Below are positions 18,021 through 27,469 of a DNA stretch of 64,000 nucleotides, piece after piece. The translations under genes were made by a program, and so were the position numbers. Numbering within the stretch: position 1 is the first letter of the stretch; each line of letters starts with the position of its first letter. This stretch comes from Hyphomonadaceae bacterium (GTDB lineage Bacteria; Pseudomonadota; Alphaproteobacteria; Caulobacterales; Hyphomonadaceae): the NCBI GenBank assembly GCA_022844475.1, contig JALHLR010000003.1:109886-173885 (forward strand), in the 5' to 3' direction. Below the pieces are notes generated by a model. The model did no database searches, was not told where the DNA came from, and saw only the letters and a list, made by a program, of their open reading frames with translations.

Positions 18021-18974
18021 ATGTGGTGGGATAAACCGAACAAGGCCCCGGCGAAGGAAGCTGAGCCGCTCCCGTTCATGAAGATCCGCTGGGTCGGCTT
18101 CATGGTGACCGCCGTCATCACGATCGTGACGACCTGGTCCCTGATGACGCAAGGCCTGAACATGGGCCTCGACTTCACAGGCGGGGTGCAGATCGAAGCA
18201 TCCCGCGAGACACCATTCGAAGTGGACGTTGTGCGGGCCGCGGTAACTGCGCAGGGCTTCCACGAAAGCTCCGTCACCCCGACCAGTGATGGAACGATCG
18301 TCATTCGCGTGCCATTGGAAGAAGAGGCAACCGTCGAACAAACGGCTGCCAAGCTGGAAACGGCGCTTGGAGCGGGCACAAAGATACTCAAGACAGACAA
18401 TGTCAGCGGCAAGGTCAGCGAAGAGCTGTTCGGGAAGGGCATCCTGGCGTGCCTCCTCGCCGTCCTCGCAATCGGGGTCTATGTCTGGTTCCGCTTCGAG
18501 GTAAAGTTCGGGACCGGCGCATTCATCACGACGCTACACGATGTCTATGCCGTCATCGGGCTGTTCTCGCTCACGCAGATGGCGTTCGACCTGACGATCG
18601 TGGCGGGCGTACTCACGGTGGCAGGCTACTCGATCAACGACACGGTCGTGGTCTACGACCGGATTCGCGAGATGCTGAAGAAGTACCGCAAGCTGCCGAT
18701 CACCCGAGTCATTGACATTTCGATCACCTCGACGCTTTCGCGAACGTTGATCACCTCGCTGGCGACCATGCTGGCGGCGATGTCGATGGCCTTCCTCGGG
18801 GGACCTGTCCTGTTCGGCTTCGCGGTTTCGATCGTGTTCGGGATAATCATCGGCACATATTCGTCGATCTTCGTGGCGGCGCCCCTGCTGATTCACCTTC
18901 CAGGCCGCATTCCGGGCGCCAAATATCGTGGCGACGAGGACGCGCCTACCGAAAACGCCGCCAGCGCGACCTAG
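18021..18974 (+). CDS. secF: Protein translocase subunit SecF
   Basis: A 317-residue inner-membrane protein with six predicted spans and a periplasmic domain after the first. The family signatures are GLDFTGGVQIE near residue 50, then AGYSINDTVVVYDRIRE near 200 and a C-terminal GTYSSIFVAAPLL. With SecD it uses the proton gradient to pull proteins through SecYEG. Normally secD lies immediately upstream in a secD-secF or yajC-secDF operon, but here the upstream neighbour is the divergent EF-hand gene and no secD is in the window. The protein looks complete, so the partner must be encoded elsewhere. Confidence 0.93.
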   Translation: MWWDKPNKAPAKEAEPLPFMKIRWVGFMVTAVITIVTTWSLMTQGLNMGLDFTGGVQIEASRETPFEVDVVRAAVTAQGFHESSVTPTSDGTIVIRVPLEEEATVEQTAAKLETALGAGTKILKTDNVSGKVSEELFGKGILACLLAVLAIGVYVWFRFEVKFGTGAFITTLHDVYAVIGLFSLTQMAFDLTIVAGVLTVAGYSINDTVVVYDRIREMLKKYRKLPITRVIDISITSTLSRTLITSLATMLAAMSMAFLGGPVLFGFAVSIVFGIIIGTYSSIFVAAPLLIHLPGRIPGAKYRGDEDAPTENAASAT

Positions 18975-19092
18975 TCCGGTCGGCCAACCTAGATTTAGGC
19001 TGGCGCTGGCAGGCTATGCCCTTATTACTTGCGACAAAGCAAGGTGATGCGCCGCAATCATAGGCGCGCGGTCCCAGGGCGGAGGTGGCGAC

Positions 19093-20442
19093 ATGGCGGT
19101 GCTCGAGACGCCGGCGGCTGGGTCGCGCCGGAAGGGCCCATTCTACACCGAACTCTATTTCCAGGTCTTGGCCGCGATCCTGGTTGGCGGGTTCATCGGG
19201 CATTTCTACCGCGGGGAGCCGTGGATCGCGGAGTACCTGAAGCCGCTCGGCGACGCCTTCGTGAAGCTGGTCAAGATGATCATCGCGCCGGTGATCTTCC
19301 TAACCATCGTCATCGGCATCGCAGGCATGCGGGACATGGGCCGGCTCGGCCGTGTGGTGTTCAAAGCCTTTGCCTACTTCCTGTTCTTCTCGACGCTGGC
19401 GCTCGTCGTCGGGCTGATCGTGGCCAACGTTGTGCAGCCGGGCGCCGGCATGAATATCGACATCGCAACGCTTGCAGCAGGCGATGTCTCGCGCGTGCAG
19501 GGGTTCGAGGCGGCCTCCCAGGACTACACGCTTGTCAGTTTCCTGCTGAACATCATCCCCGATACCTTCGTGGGGGCCTTCACGAGCGGCAATATCCTGC
19601 AGGTCCTGTTTCTGTCCATCATCGTCGGCGTGGCGATGGCGCTCGTTGGCGATCGCGCTGAACCAGCGCTGAACGTCCTTAGCTCGGTCGCAACCGTGAT
19701 CTTCCGCGTCGTCGGAATACTCATGCGCGCGGCGCCGGTCGGCGCCTTCGGGGCGTTTGCGTTCGTCGTTTCCAGCCAGGGGCTCGAGGCAATCCAGAAT
19801 CTCGCCATACTGATCCTGTCAGTCTACGCGACATCGATCCTGTTCATCATAATCGTGCTCGGGGCAGTCGCCGCCTGGGCCGGGTTCAGCATCCTGAAGC
19901 TGATCCGCTATCTCAAGGAAGAAATCTTCCTCGTACTTGGCACATCGTCATCGGAATCGGCACTTCCGGCATTGATGGACAAGCTGGAGCGGGCAGGGTG
20001 CGCGCGTCCCGTCGTGGGCCTTGTCGTTCCGACCGGCTACTCGTTCAATCTTGATGGCACGAACATCTACATGACCCTTGCGGCCCTGTTCATCGCACAG
20101 GCGACGAATACGCCGCTTGGGCTGGACCAGCAGATCATCCTGCTCCTCGTGGCCATGCTTAGCTCCAAAGGCGCCGCCGGCGTCACTGGCGCGGGGTTCA
20201 TCACGCTGGCGGCGACGCTGGCGGTCTTCCCGTCCATTCCGATCGAGGGCATGGCGATCATCCTTGGTGTGGACCGGTTCCTGTCAGAGTGCCGCGCCCT
20301 GACGAATTTCATCGGCAACGCCGTCGCAACGGTCGTCGTCAGTCGCTGGGAAGGCGCGCTCGACAAGGAAAAGCTCAGGTCGGCGCTAAACGGCGCGCCG
20401 GCGCCGCTGGCCGCGCAGCCGATCGAGCAGGACGCGGATTGA
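19093..20442 (+). CDS. dctA: Dicarboxylate/amino acid:cation symporter (DctA/GltP family)
   Basis: The 449-residue transporter has the family's eight membrane helices and two re-entrant hairpins. The serine-rich first hairpin tip is [10 protein letters not shown] near 280, the unwound helix 7 motif is NLDGTNIYM near 315 (usual NMDGT), the second hairpin reads [13 protein letters not shown], and helix 8 contains [16 protein letters not shown] with the substrate-binding Asp and Asn. It takes up C4-dicarboxylates or acidic amino acids with Na+ or H+. GGAGGTGG precedes the ATG at good distance. The gene converges with the hydroxyacid dehydrogenase operon, with nine bases between stops. Calling it DctA specifically, not GltP, is the less certain part. 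Confidence 0.85.
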   Translation: MAVLETPAAGSRRKGPFYTELYFQVLAAILVGGFIGHFYRGEPWIAEYLKPLGDAFVKLVKMIIAPVIFLTIVIGIAGMRDMGRLGRVVFKAFAYFLFFSTLALVVGLIVANVVQPGAGMNIDIATLAAGDVSRVQGFEAASQDYTLVSFLLNIIPDTFVGAFTSGNILQVLFLSIIVGVAMALVGDRAEPALNVLSSVATVIFRVVGILMRAAPVGAFGAFAFVVSSQGLEAIQNLAILILSVYATSILFIIIVLGAVAAWAGFSILKLIRYLKEEIFLVLGTSSSESALPALMDKLERAGCARPVVGLVVPTGYSFNLDGTNIYMTLAALFIAQATNTPLGLDQQIILLLVAMLSSKGAAGVTGAGFITLAATLAVFPSIPIEGMAIILGVDRFLSECRALTNFIGNAVATVVVSRWEGALDKEKLRSALNGAPAPLAAQPIEQDAD

Positions 20443-20451
20443 CTCTGCAGT

Positions 20452-21600
20452 TTAGCAGGACAGGATATCCGGCTTGATGTCGGCGATCCGTGTCGCGCCC
20501 GTGAGCGCCATCGCCACGCGCATCTCGGCTTCCATCAGCTGCAGCACATGCGCGACGCCGGCCTGGCCACGTCCCGCCAGCGCATAAGCCCACGCCCGAC
20601 CAAGCAGTACCCCGCTGGCGCCAAGCGCCAGCATCCGCACCACGTCCAGCCCGGACCGAACGCCGCCATCTGCAAGGATGGTCGTCTGTCCGCCAACAGC
20701 CTGCACAATCGCGGGCAGGGCGCGGGCGCTGGAAAGAACGCCATCCAGTTGCCGCCCGCCATGGTTGGAGACGACGATGCCATCAGCGCCGGTGTCCACC
20801 GCGGCGCGGGCGTCATCGGCGTCGAGCACGCCCTTAAGAACGAGCGGCCCCTTCCATTCCGAGCGAACCCACTCGAGATCGCGCCAGGTCACGCGTGGAT
20901 CAAAGTTCATGCGCATCCAGCTGAAAAAATCCTCGAGGCCAGATCGCTTGCCAAGCACCGGAGCCACATTCCCGAGCTTGTGTGGTCGTCCCATCATCCC
21001 GACATCCCACGCCCAGTCAGGCCGTTGCATCGCCTGACCGATGCGACGGAGCGATCCGGAAATCCCACTCGCACCGGCGAGGCCCGAGCGATAGTCGCGA
21101 TACCGCGCACCCGGCACAGGCATGTCGACGGTAAACATCAGCGCGGAGCAATTGGCCGCCTGCGCCCGCGCAATCAGGTCACGCATGAACCCGCGGTCAC
21201 GGATCATGTAGAGCTGAAACCAGAAAGGGTCAGCCACAGCCCGCGTCACTTCCTCAAGGCTGCACGCGGACACCGTCGACAGTGTGAACGGCACGCCGTA
21301 GTCGCGCGCCGCCCGTGCAGCCTGAACCTCGCCCCGGCGCGCCAGCATGCCGGCCAGTCCGATCGGAGCGAGCGCTACAGGCAGTCGCGATTTCTGCCCG
21401 AGCAGCGTCGTTGATAGATCGAGCTGCGAAACATCGCGCATCACGCGCTGGCGCAACGCGATCTCCTGCAGATCGCTCTGGTTCCGCCCAAGCGTGACCT
21501 CGTCGTATGAGCCCCCGTCCACATATTCGAACAGGAAGTGCGGCACGCGTCGCCTGGCCAGCTCGCGATAGTCCGATATCGACGCGGCCTTGTGCGCCAT
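20452..21600 (-). CDS. lldD: FMN-dependent alpha-hydroxyacid dehydrogenase (L-lactate dehydrogenase type)
   Basis: The 382-residue enzyme oxidises a 2-hydroxyacid, probably L-lactate, to the ketoacid and passes electrons to the respiratory chain. Visible are the N-terminal [20 protein letters not shown], the active-site [10 protein letters not shown] with catalytic His and substrate Arg, and the FMN-phosphate segment [18 protein letters not shown]. It is the last gene of a minus-strand operon: its ATG shares one base with the TGA of the preceding acyl-CoA ligase. That context suggests a 2-hydroxyacid intermediate in a catabolic route as an alternative to housekeeping lactate use. Mandelate or glycolate dehydrogenases belong to the same family and cannot be excluded. 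Confidence 0.85.
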   Translation of the reverse strand: MAHKAASISDYRELARRRVPHFLFEYVDGGSYDEVTLGRNQSDLQEIALRQRVMRDVSQLDLSTTLLGQKSRLPVALAPIGLAGMLARRGEVQAARAARDYGVPFTLSTVSACSLEEVTRAVADPFWFQLYMIRDRGFMRDLIARAQAANCSALMFTVDMPVPGARYRDYRSGLAGASGISGSLRRIGQAMQRPDWAWDVGMMGRPHKLGNVAPVLGKRSGLEDFFSWMRMNFDPRVTWRDLEWVRSEWKGPLVLKGVLDADDARAAVDTGADGIVVSNHGGRQLDGVLSSARALPAIVQAVGGQTTILADGGVRSGLDVVRMLALGASGVLLGRAWAYALAGRGQAGVAHVLQLMEAEMRVAMALTGATRIADIKPDILSC

Positions 21601-23171
21601 CAGATGCTCTTCGAGCGGCCGGCCCAGTAAGGCGCGCGAACCTGCGCCCGCAGTACCTTTCCAGCGGCGTTGCGCGGCAAAGTGTCGACGTAGTCTATCG
21701 TCCGCGGCCGCTGGAAGCCCGGCAGGCGATCCTTGGCGAAGTCCATGATCGACTGTGCCGTCTCATCAGAGCGAGCGACACCGGGTTTCAATTCAACCAC
21801 CGCCTTGATCTCCTCGCCCCAATCCTCGTTGGGCACTCCAACCACGGCTGCGTCTGCGATCAGCGGATGCCGGATCAGCACCTCGTCAATCTCGACAGGA
21901 TATATGTTGACACCGCCCGAGATGATCAGCTCAGCCGTGCGGCCGGTAAGGAACAGGTCGCCGTCTGCATCAAGCCGGCCCATATCGCCAAGCGTGAACC
22001 AGTCGCCGCGATAGCTTGCGTCTGTCTTGCCTTGTTCCTTGTAGTATTCGAAACGCCCCGTCGCCGGCGCCCTTACGTAGATCAAGCCTTCCTGGCCCTG
22101 CGGCACAGGGTTACCGTCAATATCCAGTAGCTTGATCTCCACCCCTGGCACGGCCTTTCCGACCGTGCCGGGCTTGCGCAACCACTCATGCGGACTGACG
22201 AACACGCCGCCGCCTTCGGTCGAGGAATAGTACTCGTAAAGCACCGGCCCGAACCACTCCATCATCGCCTGCTTTACATGCGCAGGGCAGGGCGCCGCGC
22301 CGTGGATCATCCAACGCATCGACGAGACATCGTACCTCTGCCGTGTCTCCTCCGGCAGTTGCAGCATGCGGTGCATCATCGTCGGTACCACATGTGTATG
22401 CGTCGCCTTGTGCTGCTGGATGAGCCGCAGCGTTTCCTCCGCATCCCACTTGTCCATCAGCAGCGTCGTGACGCCAGCATTGATCGGGATGACGAAATTG
22501 ATGCCCAGGGGCGCTGCATGATACAGCGGCCCCGTCAGCAGCGATATGTCCACGGCGGGATTCCACTTCGCCGTCTCGTTGCAGACGCCGGTCAGCTGGG
22601 ACACCACTGGTCGCGTCCGGCGATAGACGCCCTTTGGCCGACCCGTCGTTCCCGAGGTGTAGAGCATCGTCGAGCCAGGCTCGGCGTCGTCGATGTCTTC
22701 GCCAGACTCTCCGACCAGAGCCGCATCAAAGTCGTCGAAGCCTTCAATGGCGCCGGCGTAGGAGAGCTTCACTGCCAGCTTGTCGGACAACCCGGCCGCC
22801 GCCATGGCGCCCGCCACGAACCGTCCACTCGCGATGAGTGCACTCGCATCGCAGTTGTCGACCACATACGCGATCACCTCAGGCGTCTGGTGCCAGTTCA
22901 CCGCCGTAAGCCGCAGCCCTGATCGCTGGGTCGCAGCCCAGACGACGGCAAACTCCGGTCCGTTGTGCGCCAGCAGCGCCACCCCATCGCCAACCCGCAA
23001 CCCCCGCCTGCGAAACAGGCGCACCATCCGGTTGGCCTGCTGGTTCAGTTGCTTCCAGGTGAGGTTGCCTGACGGAGAGATAATCGCCAGCCGATCCGGC
23101 GTGCGACGCGCGTGAGCAGCGACCGTCATGCCCTGCGCAATCAACTGTTCGTCGGTCAGCCTGGTAGTCAT
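21600..23171 (-). CDS. AMP-forming acyl-CoA synthetase (first of two)
   Basis: A 523-residue ANL-superfamily ligase that activates a carboxylic acid via an acyl-AMP to its CoA thioester. Core motifs are the P-loop [12 protein letters not shown] near 170, YYSSTEGGG near 315 (usually YGxTE), the [18 protein letters not shown] hinge near 410 and the C-terminal lysine in [12 protein letters not shown] near 505. The length is normal for fatty-acyl or aryl-CoA ligases. It lies between a second ligase and the hydroxyacid dehydrogenase in a co-directional cluster. The acyl substrate is unknown; two ligases side by side suggest either different chain lengths or two steps of one pathway. Confidence 0.9.
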   Translation of the reverse strand: MTTRLTDEQLIAQGMTVAAHARRTPDRLAIISPSGNLTWKQLNQQANRMVRLFRRRGLRVGDGVALLAHNGPEFAVVWAATQRSGLRLTAVNWHQTPEVIAYVVDNCDASALIASGRFVAGAMAAAGLSDKLAVKLSYAGAIEGFDDFDAALVGESGEDIDDAEPGSTMLYTSGTTGRPKGVYRRTRPVVSQLTGVCNETAKWNPAVDISLLTGPLYHAAPLGINFVIPINAGVTTLLMDKWDAEETLRLIQQHKATHTHVVPTMMHRMLQLPEETRQRYDVSSMRWMIHGAAPCPAHVKQAMMEWFGPVLYEYYSSTEGGGVFVSPHEWLRKPGTVGKAVPGVEIKLLDIDGNPVPQGQEGLIYVRAPATGRFEYYKEQGKTDASYRGDWFTLGDMGRLDADGDLFLTGRTAELIISGGVNIYPVEIDEVLIRHPLIADAAVVGVPNEDWGEEIKAVVELKPGVARSDETAQSIMDFAKDRLPGFQRPRTIDYVDTLPRNAAGKVLRAQVRAPYWAGRSKSI

Positions 23172-23260
23172 CGGTTACGCTTCCTCGCCCGGGTTATGGC
23201 CCCGCTGGATCACAGGATATGTCGGGGAGACGCCATGCGGCAATCGCGCTGGGGCTCGCC

Positions 23261-24811
23261 TCAGGCCGGCGGCTGGTATTCATCCCGCAGCTGTCGCTTT
23301 AGCACCTTGCCAATCGAGGAACGCGGCAACGTCTCCACCACGATCGCGTAGGTCAGCCGCTGCGTCTTGCCGACCCGACCATTGAGCCACGTCTTCAGCG
23401 CCTCGGCCGTCGCCGTCTCGCCCGTCCGCAACACAATGAACGCCGCTGGCGTCTCGCCCCATTCGCGTGATGGGATGCCGACCACAGCGGATTCCGCGAC
23501 AGCCGGATGCTTCGCCAGCTCGGCCTCGAGGTCGCTGGGGTAGACGTTGAAGCCGCCCGTGATGATCATGTCCTTCTTACGGTCGCCGAGCACCAGAAAC
23601 CCGTCCTCGTCGAACCGGGCCACATCACCAGTCCGGATGAAGCGCTCGCCCTCTGGGCTGTACCATTCAGCGTCGGCCGTCTTCTTCGGCTGGTTGTGAT
23701 AGCCCGTCATGATCGAGATCGACCTGCCGACAACTTCTCCGGTCTCGCCGTGCGGTAGCTCCTTGCCATCCTCGCCGATGATCCGGATGTCGTGCCCCGG
23801 CGCTGGCTGGCCAACCGTGTGCAGCTTGTGCGGAAACTCATGCGCGCGCAGCAGGCACGATCCACCACCTTCTGTCATGCCGTAGATCTCGACGAGCCCG
23901 CCCGGCCAACGCTTCAGGATGTCGGCCTTCAGGTCTGCTGGAAACGGGGCGCTGGTACAGGTCTTCATGCGATAGGATGACAGATCAAAACTATCGAAGT
24001 CCGACAGGTCCATCAGCCGCCGATACTGCACCGGCACCAGCATGGCATGAGTGGCGCGATGCTGCTGTGACAATGCGAGAAAGCCACGCGCGTCGAACTT
24101 GCGCATCAGCACAACCGTCCCGCCACGCATCAGCGCCGGGATCAAACTCACGAGCGTCGTGTTCGAATAGAGCGGCGTCGAGACCACTGTGATTGCATCG
24201 GGACCATAGCCGAGCGTCTCGGCGCGCCTCACATGGCCCCATCGCATCTTGTGCGGCTGGACTATGCCTTTCGGCGCACCGGTGGTGCCAGACGAATAGA
24301 TGATATTGAACGGCTGGTCAGGATCGATCTCGACGGGTGCGGGCTTAGACTCCTCAAACGCCAGCCACGCCGCAAATGACTGATTGCGGGCGCCTTCAAG
24401 CGCGATGCGCTTGGCAGCAGGAGGTTCAGCGACAGACTCGAGCGCAAGTGAGGCTGCATCGTCCACGAAAACTAGCTTCGCGCCGCAGTCCCTTACCATC
24501 ATCGCCAACTGCTCGGCGGTGGAGGATGGCGCAAGCGGGCAGGCGGCAGCTCCCGCGCGCAGGGCGGCGACAAAGATCGCCACATACTCAATCGAAGACG
24601 GACTACAGATGGCTACCGTATCCAGCCTCCGTACGCCGTCCCGCTGCAGAGCCACAGCGGCCCGATCGATCAGCGTATCGAGCCCTGCAAACGTCAGCAT
24701 GCGATCGCCATCGACTACCGCCGGATGATCCGGTCGGCTGCAAGCATGGGCCCGGATCAGCTCCGGCATGGTTGCAAACGGTTGCGCCATTAGATCATCG
24801 AAGGTCGGCAT
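23261..24811 (-). CDS. AMP-forming acyl-CoA synthetase (second of two)
   Basis: This 516-residue ANL-family ligase shows IIYSSGTTGAPKG near 175, EIYGMTEGGG near 315, RTGDVARFDEDGFLVLGDRKKDM near 405-425 and the catalytic lysine in SSIGKVLKRQLR near 505. It is only distantly similar to the ligase at 21600-23171, so the pair is not a recent duplication. Its start lies two bases after the enoyl-CoA hydratase stop, implying translational coupling. Together they suggest activation of an acid followed by beta-oxidation-type hydration. The neighbouring residues TPLYSNTTLVSL in the acyl pocket region do not let me choose a substrate. Confidence 0.9.
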   Translation of the reverse strand: MPTFDDLMAQPFATMPELIRAHACSRPDHPAVVDGDRMLTFAGLDTLIDRAAVALQRDGVRRLDTVAICSPSSIEYVAIFVAALRAGAAACPLAPSSTAEQLAMMVRDCGAKLVFVDDAASLALESVAEPPAAKRIALEGARNQSFAAWLAFEESKPAPVEIDPDQPFNIIYSSGTTGAPKGIVQPHKMRWGHVRRAETLGYGPDAITVVSTPLYSNTTLVSLIPALMRGGTVVLMRKFDARGFLALSQQHRATHAMLVPVQYRRLMDLSDFDSFDLSSYRMKTCTSAPFPADLKADILKRWPGGLVEIYGMTEGGGSCLLRAHEFPHKLHTVGQPAPGHDIRIIGEDGKELPHGETGEVVGRSISIMTGYHNQPKKTADAEWYSPEGERFIRTGDVARFDEDGFLVLGDRKKDMIITGGFNVYPSDLEAELAKHPAVAESAVVGIPSREWGETPAAFIVLRTGETATAEALKTWLNGRVGKTQRLTYAIVVETLPRSSIGKVLKRQLRDEYQPPA

Positions 24812-24813
24812 GC

Positions 24814-25614
24814 CTATCTGCCTTTGAAAACGGGATCGCGGCGCTCATGAAAGGCGGCGCGGCCCTCGCGGAAATCTTGACTGTCGAAGCAGGCATCGAT
24901 TGCGGCCTGCGCAGCTGGCCGGAGCGTCGGATCGCTGGCGGCGCGGCTGGAAAGCTTGGCAGCCGCATACGTCATCGGCGCTGTCGCAGCGATCTGATCG
25001 GCAAGCGTGCGGATTGTCTTGTCGAGCAAGGCCTCGGACACGACATGATTCACCAGCCCCAGCCGCCAGGCTTCGGCGCTTGTGAGTTGCCGCGCCGTTG
25101 CGATCATGTCGAGCGCGATGCCTGACCCGACGATCCCCTGGAGGCGCTGCAGGTTCTCCAACTCGTACCCCAGCCCGAGGCGGCCTGCCGGCACTCCAAA
25201 ACGCGACCCTTCGGTGCAGATGCGTATATCGCACGCACTGGCGATCACCATACCGCCGCCGATGCAGAACCCCCTGATCATGGCGACCACTGGCAAAGGC
25301 GCAGACAGCAGGGAGGCCGTGGCTGCGCCAACCGCCTCAGTGAAATCCCGGTTTGATGCCGCATCATTCCGCTGAACGTCGAACTCGGCGATGTCGGCGC
25401 CCGAAATGAATGCCCGCTCACCGGCGCCGCGCAGCACGATGCAACGCACGGCCGGATCAGCCAGAAGCGCAGCGACGGCTACAGGGATAGCGTCCCACAT
25501 GTCGCGTCGGACGGCATTTAGTCGTTCTGGCTGATTGAATGTAAGCCAGCCGATCGCGCCCTCGGTTTCGGTCAGGATCCGACCCTCGGCATACTGCTGA
25601 ACACCTGCCTGCAT
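24814..25614 (-). CDS. Enoyl-CoA hydratase/isomerase family protein
   Basis: The 266-residue protein is a crotonase-fold enzyme. The oxyanion-hole segments are ERAFISGADIAEF near 70-80 and the glycine-rich IRGFCIGGGMVIASACDIRI near 112-131; PAGRLGLGYELENLQRL near 145 covers the second active-site region. In that region the first catalytic Glu position reads Gly/Glu-shifted relative to classical hydratases, so it may be an isomerase, dehydratase or hydrolase variant. GAGG six bases before the ATG at 25614 favours that start over the ATG two codons upstream. It is the first gene of the minus-strand catabolic operon. Confidence 0.8.
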   Translation of the reverse strand: MQAGVQQYAEGRILTETEGAIGWLTFNQPERLNAVRRDMWDAIPVAVAALLADPAVRCIVLRGAGERAFISGADIAEFDVQRNDAASNRDFTEAVGAATASLLSAPLPVVAMIRGFCIGGGMVIASACDIRICTEGSRFGVPAGRLGLGYELENLQRLQGIVGSGIALDMIATARQLTSAEAWRLGLVNHVVSEALLDKTIRTLADQIAATAPMTYAAAKLSSRAASDPTLRPAAQAAIDACFDSQDFREGRAAFHERRDPVFKGR

Positions 25615-25718
25615 GTGCATCCTCGCGGTACCGTTACGTTGACCCGCACCCGTTGGGCCGGTACGAATCGATACATTAGCGCTAGGGCCTAACCCGTATC
25701 TGAGGCAAGGTCCGGTGG

Positions 25719-26741
25719 ATGGGTTGGGATGGATTGAAGTCGCCAGACAGGCTGGCGGCCGACGGAGCGCCTGCTGACATGGCGGAAGACGCCCTACCTC
25801 CCGGCCTTGCGAGCGATCATGACGTACTTGTCTTCGCCGAAGCAGAGTTGGCGGCCGGACGACCTGCGGCGCTCGTCACGATCGTTGGCCTCGATGGACC
25901 ATTTTCGCGGCCACTCGGCGCCCAGCTGGCCGTCGCTGGTGACCGTCGCTTCGCCGGCAGCATCTCGGGCGGCTGCCTGGAGCAGGCTCTGACCGAGGAA
26001 GCCCAGACCGCGCTTCGTGAAGGCTCGAACCGAACGCTTCGCTACGGCAGTGGTTCGCCCTATCTCGATGTGCGCCTGCCATGTGGCGGCGGCCTCGATC
26101 TTCATGTCGATGCCTCACCAGGCCGCGAGTTGCTCCAACAGGCGATCGCGCTCGGCCGATCGCGTACACCCTTTGCACTCGGCTTCGATCCCAAATCCAG
26201 CCGCAGCAGCCTTCGGCTGCTCGAAGTGAACGAAAGCGGCCGGGCAGGCGAGTTTGTCCGCCGGTACGACCCACGCTTGCGGATCGTCCTTGCTGGACGC
26301 GGATGGGAAATCGTCGCCATGAGCCAGATGGCGCGCACGTCTAACGTCGAACTTGTCGTCGCCAGCCAGGAACAGGCGACACTCGACTTCTGCCGATCTC
26401 ACGCCGATGATCTCATCCGGCTTACAGTGCCGACGGCGGCGCCGTCGCTTCCACTCGACGCAAACACCGCCGTCGCGTGTCTCTTTCACGAACACGAATG
26501 GGAAGCGCCGATCCTGCTCGATGCGCTGCGCAGCCCGGCCTTCTATGTCGGCGCGCTTGGCTCGCGCCAGACGCACCAGCGTCGCATCGAAACCCTCCGC
26601 GCACTCGGCGCCGGACCCGATGACATCACGCGCCTGACCGGTCCGATCGGTCTTTTTCCGTCACAGGACCCACGTTCGCTTGCCGTCTCAGCGCTCTCGG
26701 AAATCGTGAAGGTCTGGAACGAGCGCGGAGGATCGCGATGA
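25719..26741 (+). CDS. XdhC/CoxI-family molybdenum cofactor maturation protein
   Basis: A 340-residue protein with the two XdhC parts. The N-terminal domain shows AELAAGRPAALVTIVG, then GSISGGCLEQAL and PCGGGLDLHV. A C-terminal Rossmann-like domain shows RIVLAGRGWEIVAMSQMA and ALGSRQTHQRRIETL. XdhC proteins bind the molybdenum cofactor, help insert the sulfido ligand, and deliver it to xanthine dehydrogenase-type enzymes. In this copy the first glycine-rich loop reads LAGRGWE, where GxGxxG is usual. No molybdoenzyme subunit is in the window, so its client is elsewhere. The start at 25719 is tentative; an ATG at 25779 would remove 20 non-conserved residues. It overlaps the next gene by four bases. 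Confidence 0.85.
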   Translation: MGWDGLKSPDRLAADGAPADMAEDALPPGLASDHDVLVFAEAELAAGRPAALVTIVGLDGPFSRPLGAQLAVAGDRRFAGSISGGCLEQALTEEAQTALREGSNRTLRYGSGSPYLDVRLPCGGGLDLHVDASPGRELLQQAIALGRSRTPFALGFDPKSSRSSLRLLEVNESGRAGEFVRRYDPRLRIVLAGRGWEIVAMSQMARTSNVELVVASQEQATLDFCRSHADDLIRLTVPTAAPSLPLDANTAVACLFHEHEWEAPILLDALRSPAFYVGALGSRQTHQRRIETLRALGAGPDDITRLTGPIGLFPSQDPRSLAVSALSEIVKVWNERGGSR

Positions 26742-27469
26742 GCGTGCCCCTGAACCGGGTCGTCGTCATGCTGCTGGCATCCGGCCTGTCACGCCGCTAT
26801 GGCAGACGCGACAAGCTGATGGCACGCCTTGGACACAAGCACCTGATCGACCATTCAGCCGACGTCATCGCCAGCCTGCAAGTGCTCGCGCGCGTCGCTG
26901 TTTGTCCGCCGGACCACCACAGCATTCGCAACAGCCTTGCCGGCAGGTTCGTAATCGCACTCAACAAGAAGCCCAAGCACGGCCTCGGCCACTCCATCGC
27001 CGTGGGCGTGCAGGTCGCGCTTCAGTTCAAGCCAGATGCTATCGTCGTCTGTATGGGCGACATGGCGTTCATCGAGCCATGGCTAATAGAAGCCCTTACG
27101 GCGAAGCTTGGCGACGCCGACATCGTCCACGCCGGCGCACCTGGACGCGTGCGTCCCCCAACAGCGTTCGGCGCAGCGTGCTTCGACCAACTCAGCAAGC
27201 TGGAAGGAGACGACGGCGCAAAGAAGATTATCGGGCAGGGTGGGTTCCGCGTTCTCGGCCTCAACGCGCCATCGCCTCTATTGCTCGACGTCGACACGCG
27301 AGAGGAGCTGAACTTTGCACGCCGCCAGCTTGAGCTGCGTGCCAAGTATCCACAGCAGCAGATCGCTCCGGAACCAGCGACGCCTTACACAACGTCATCG
27401 AAACCCCTGGCAGCGGCAGCCGAGCAGGTGGCGCCTACCCCGCGCCGGGCGAACGCTCGGCAGTCTTGA
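26738..27469 (+). CDS. MobA/MocA-like nucleotidyltransferase
   Basis: The 243-residue protein has the NTP-transferase opening MLLASGLSRRYGRRDKLMARL. This differs from the usual LAAGxSxRMGxxK in having SGLSRRYG, but keeps Gly, Ser, Arg and the basic residue. VCMGDMAFI near 108 supplies the metal-binding Asp, and GRVRPPTAFG near 135 is the substrate region of molybdopterin cytidylyltransferases. The upstream overlap with the XdhC-like gene fits a role in making the cytosine-dinucleotide form of the cofactor for xanthine-dehydrogenase or CO-dehydrogenase-type enzymes. The last 40 residues are Pro/Ala-rich and unlike the family. It converges with and overlaps mazG by 35 bases. Confidence 0.75.
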   Translation: MSVPLNRVVVMLLASGLSRRYGRRDKLMARLGHKHLIDHSADVIASLQVLARVAVCPPDHHSIRNSLAGRFVIALNKKPKHGLGHSIAVGVQVALQFKPDAIVVCMGDMAFIEPWLIEALTAKLGDADIVHAGAPGRVRPPTAFGAACFDQLSKLEGDDGAKKIIGQGGFRVLGLNAPSPLLLDVDTREELNFARRQLELRAKYPQQQIAPEPATPYTTSSKPLAAAAEQVAPTPRRANARQS

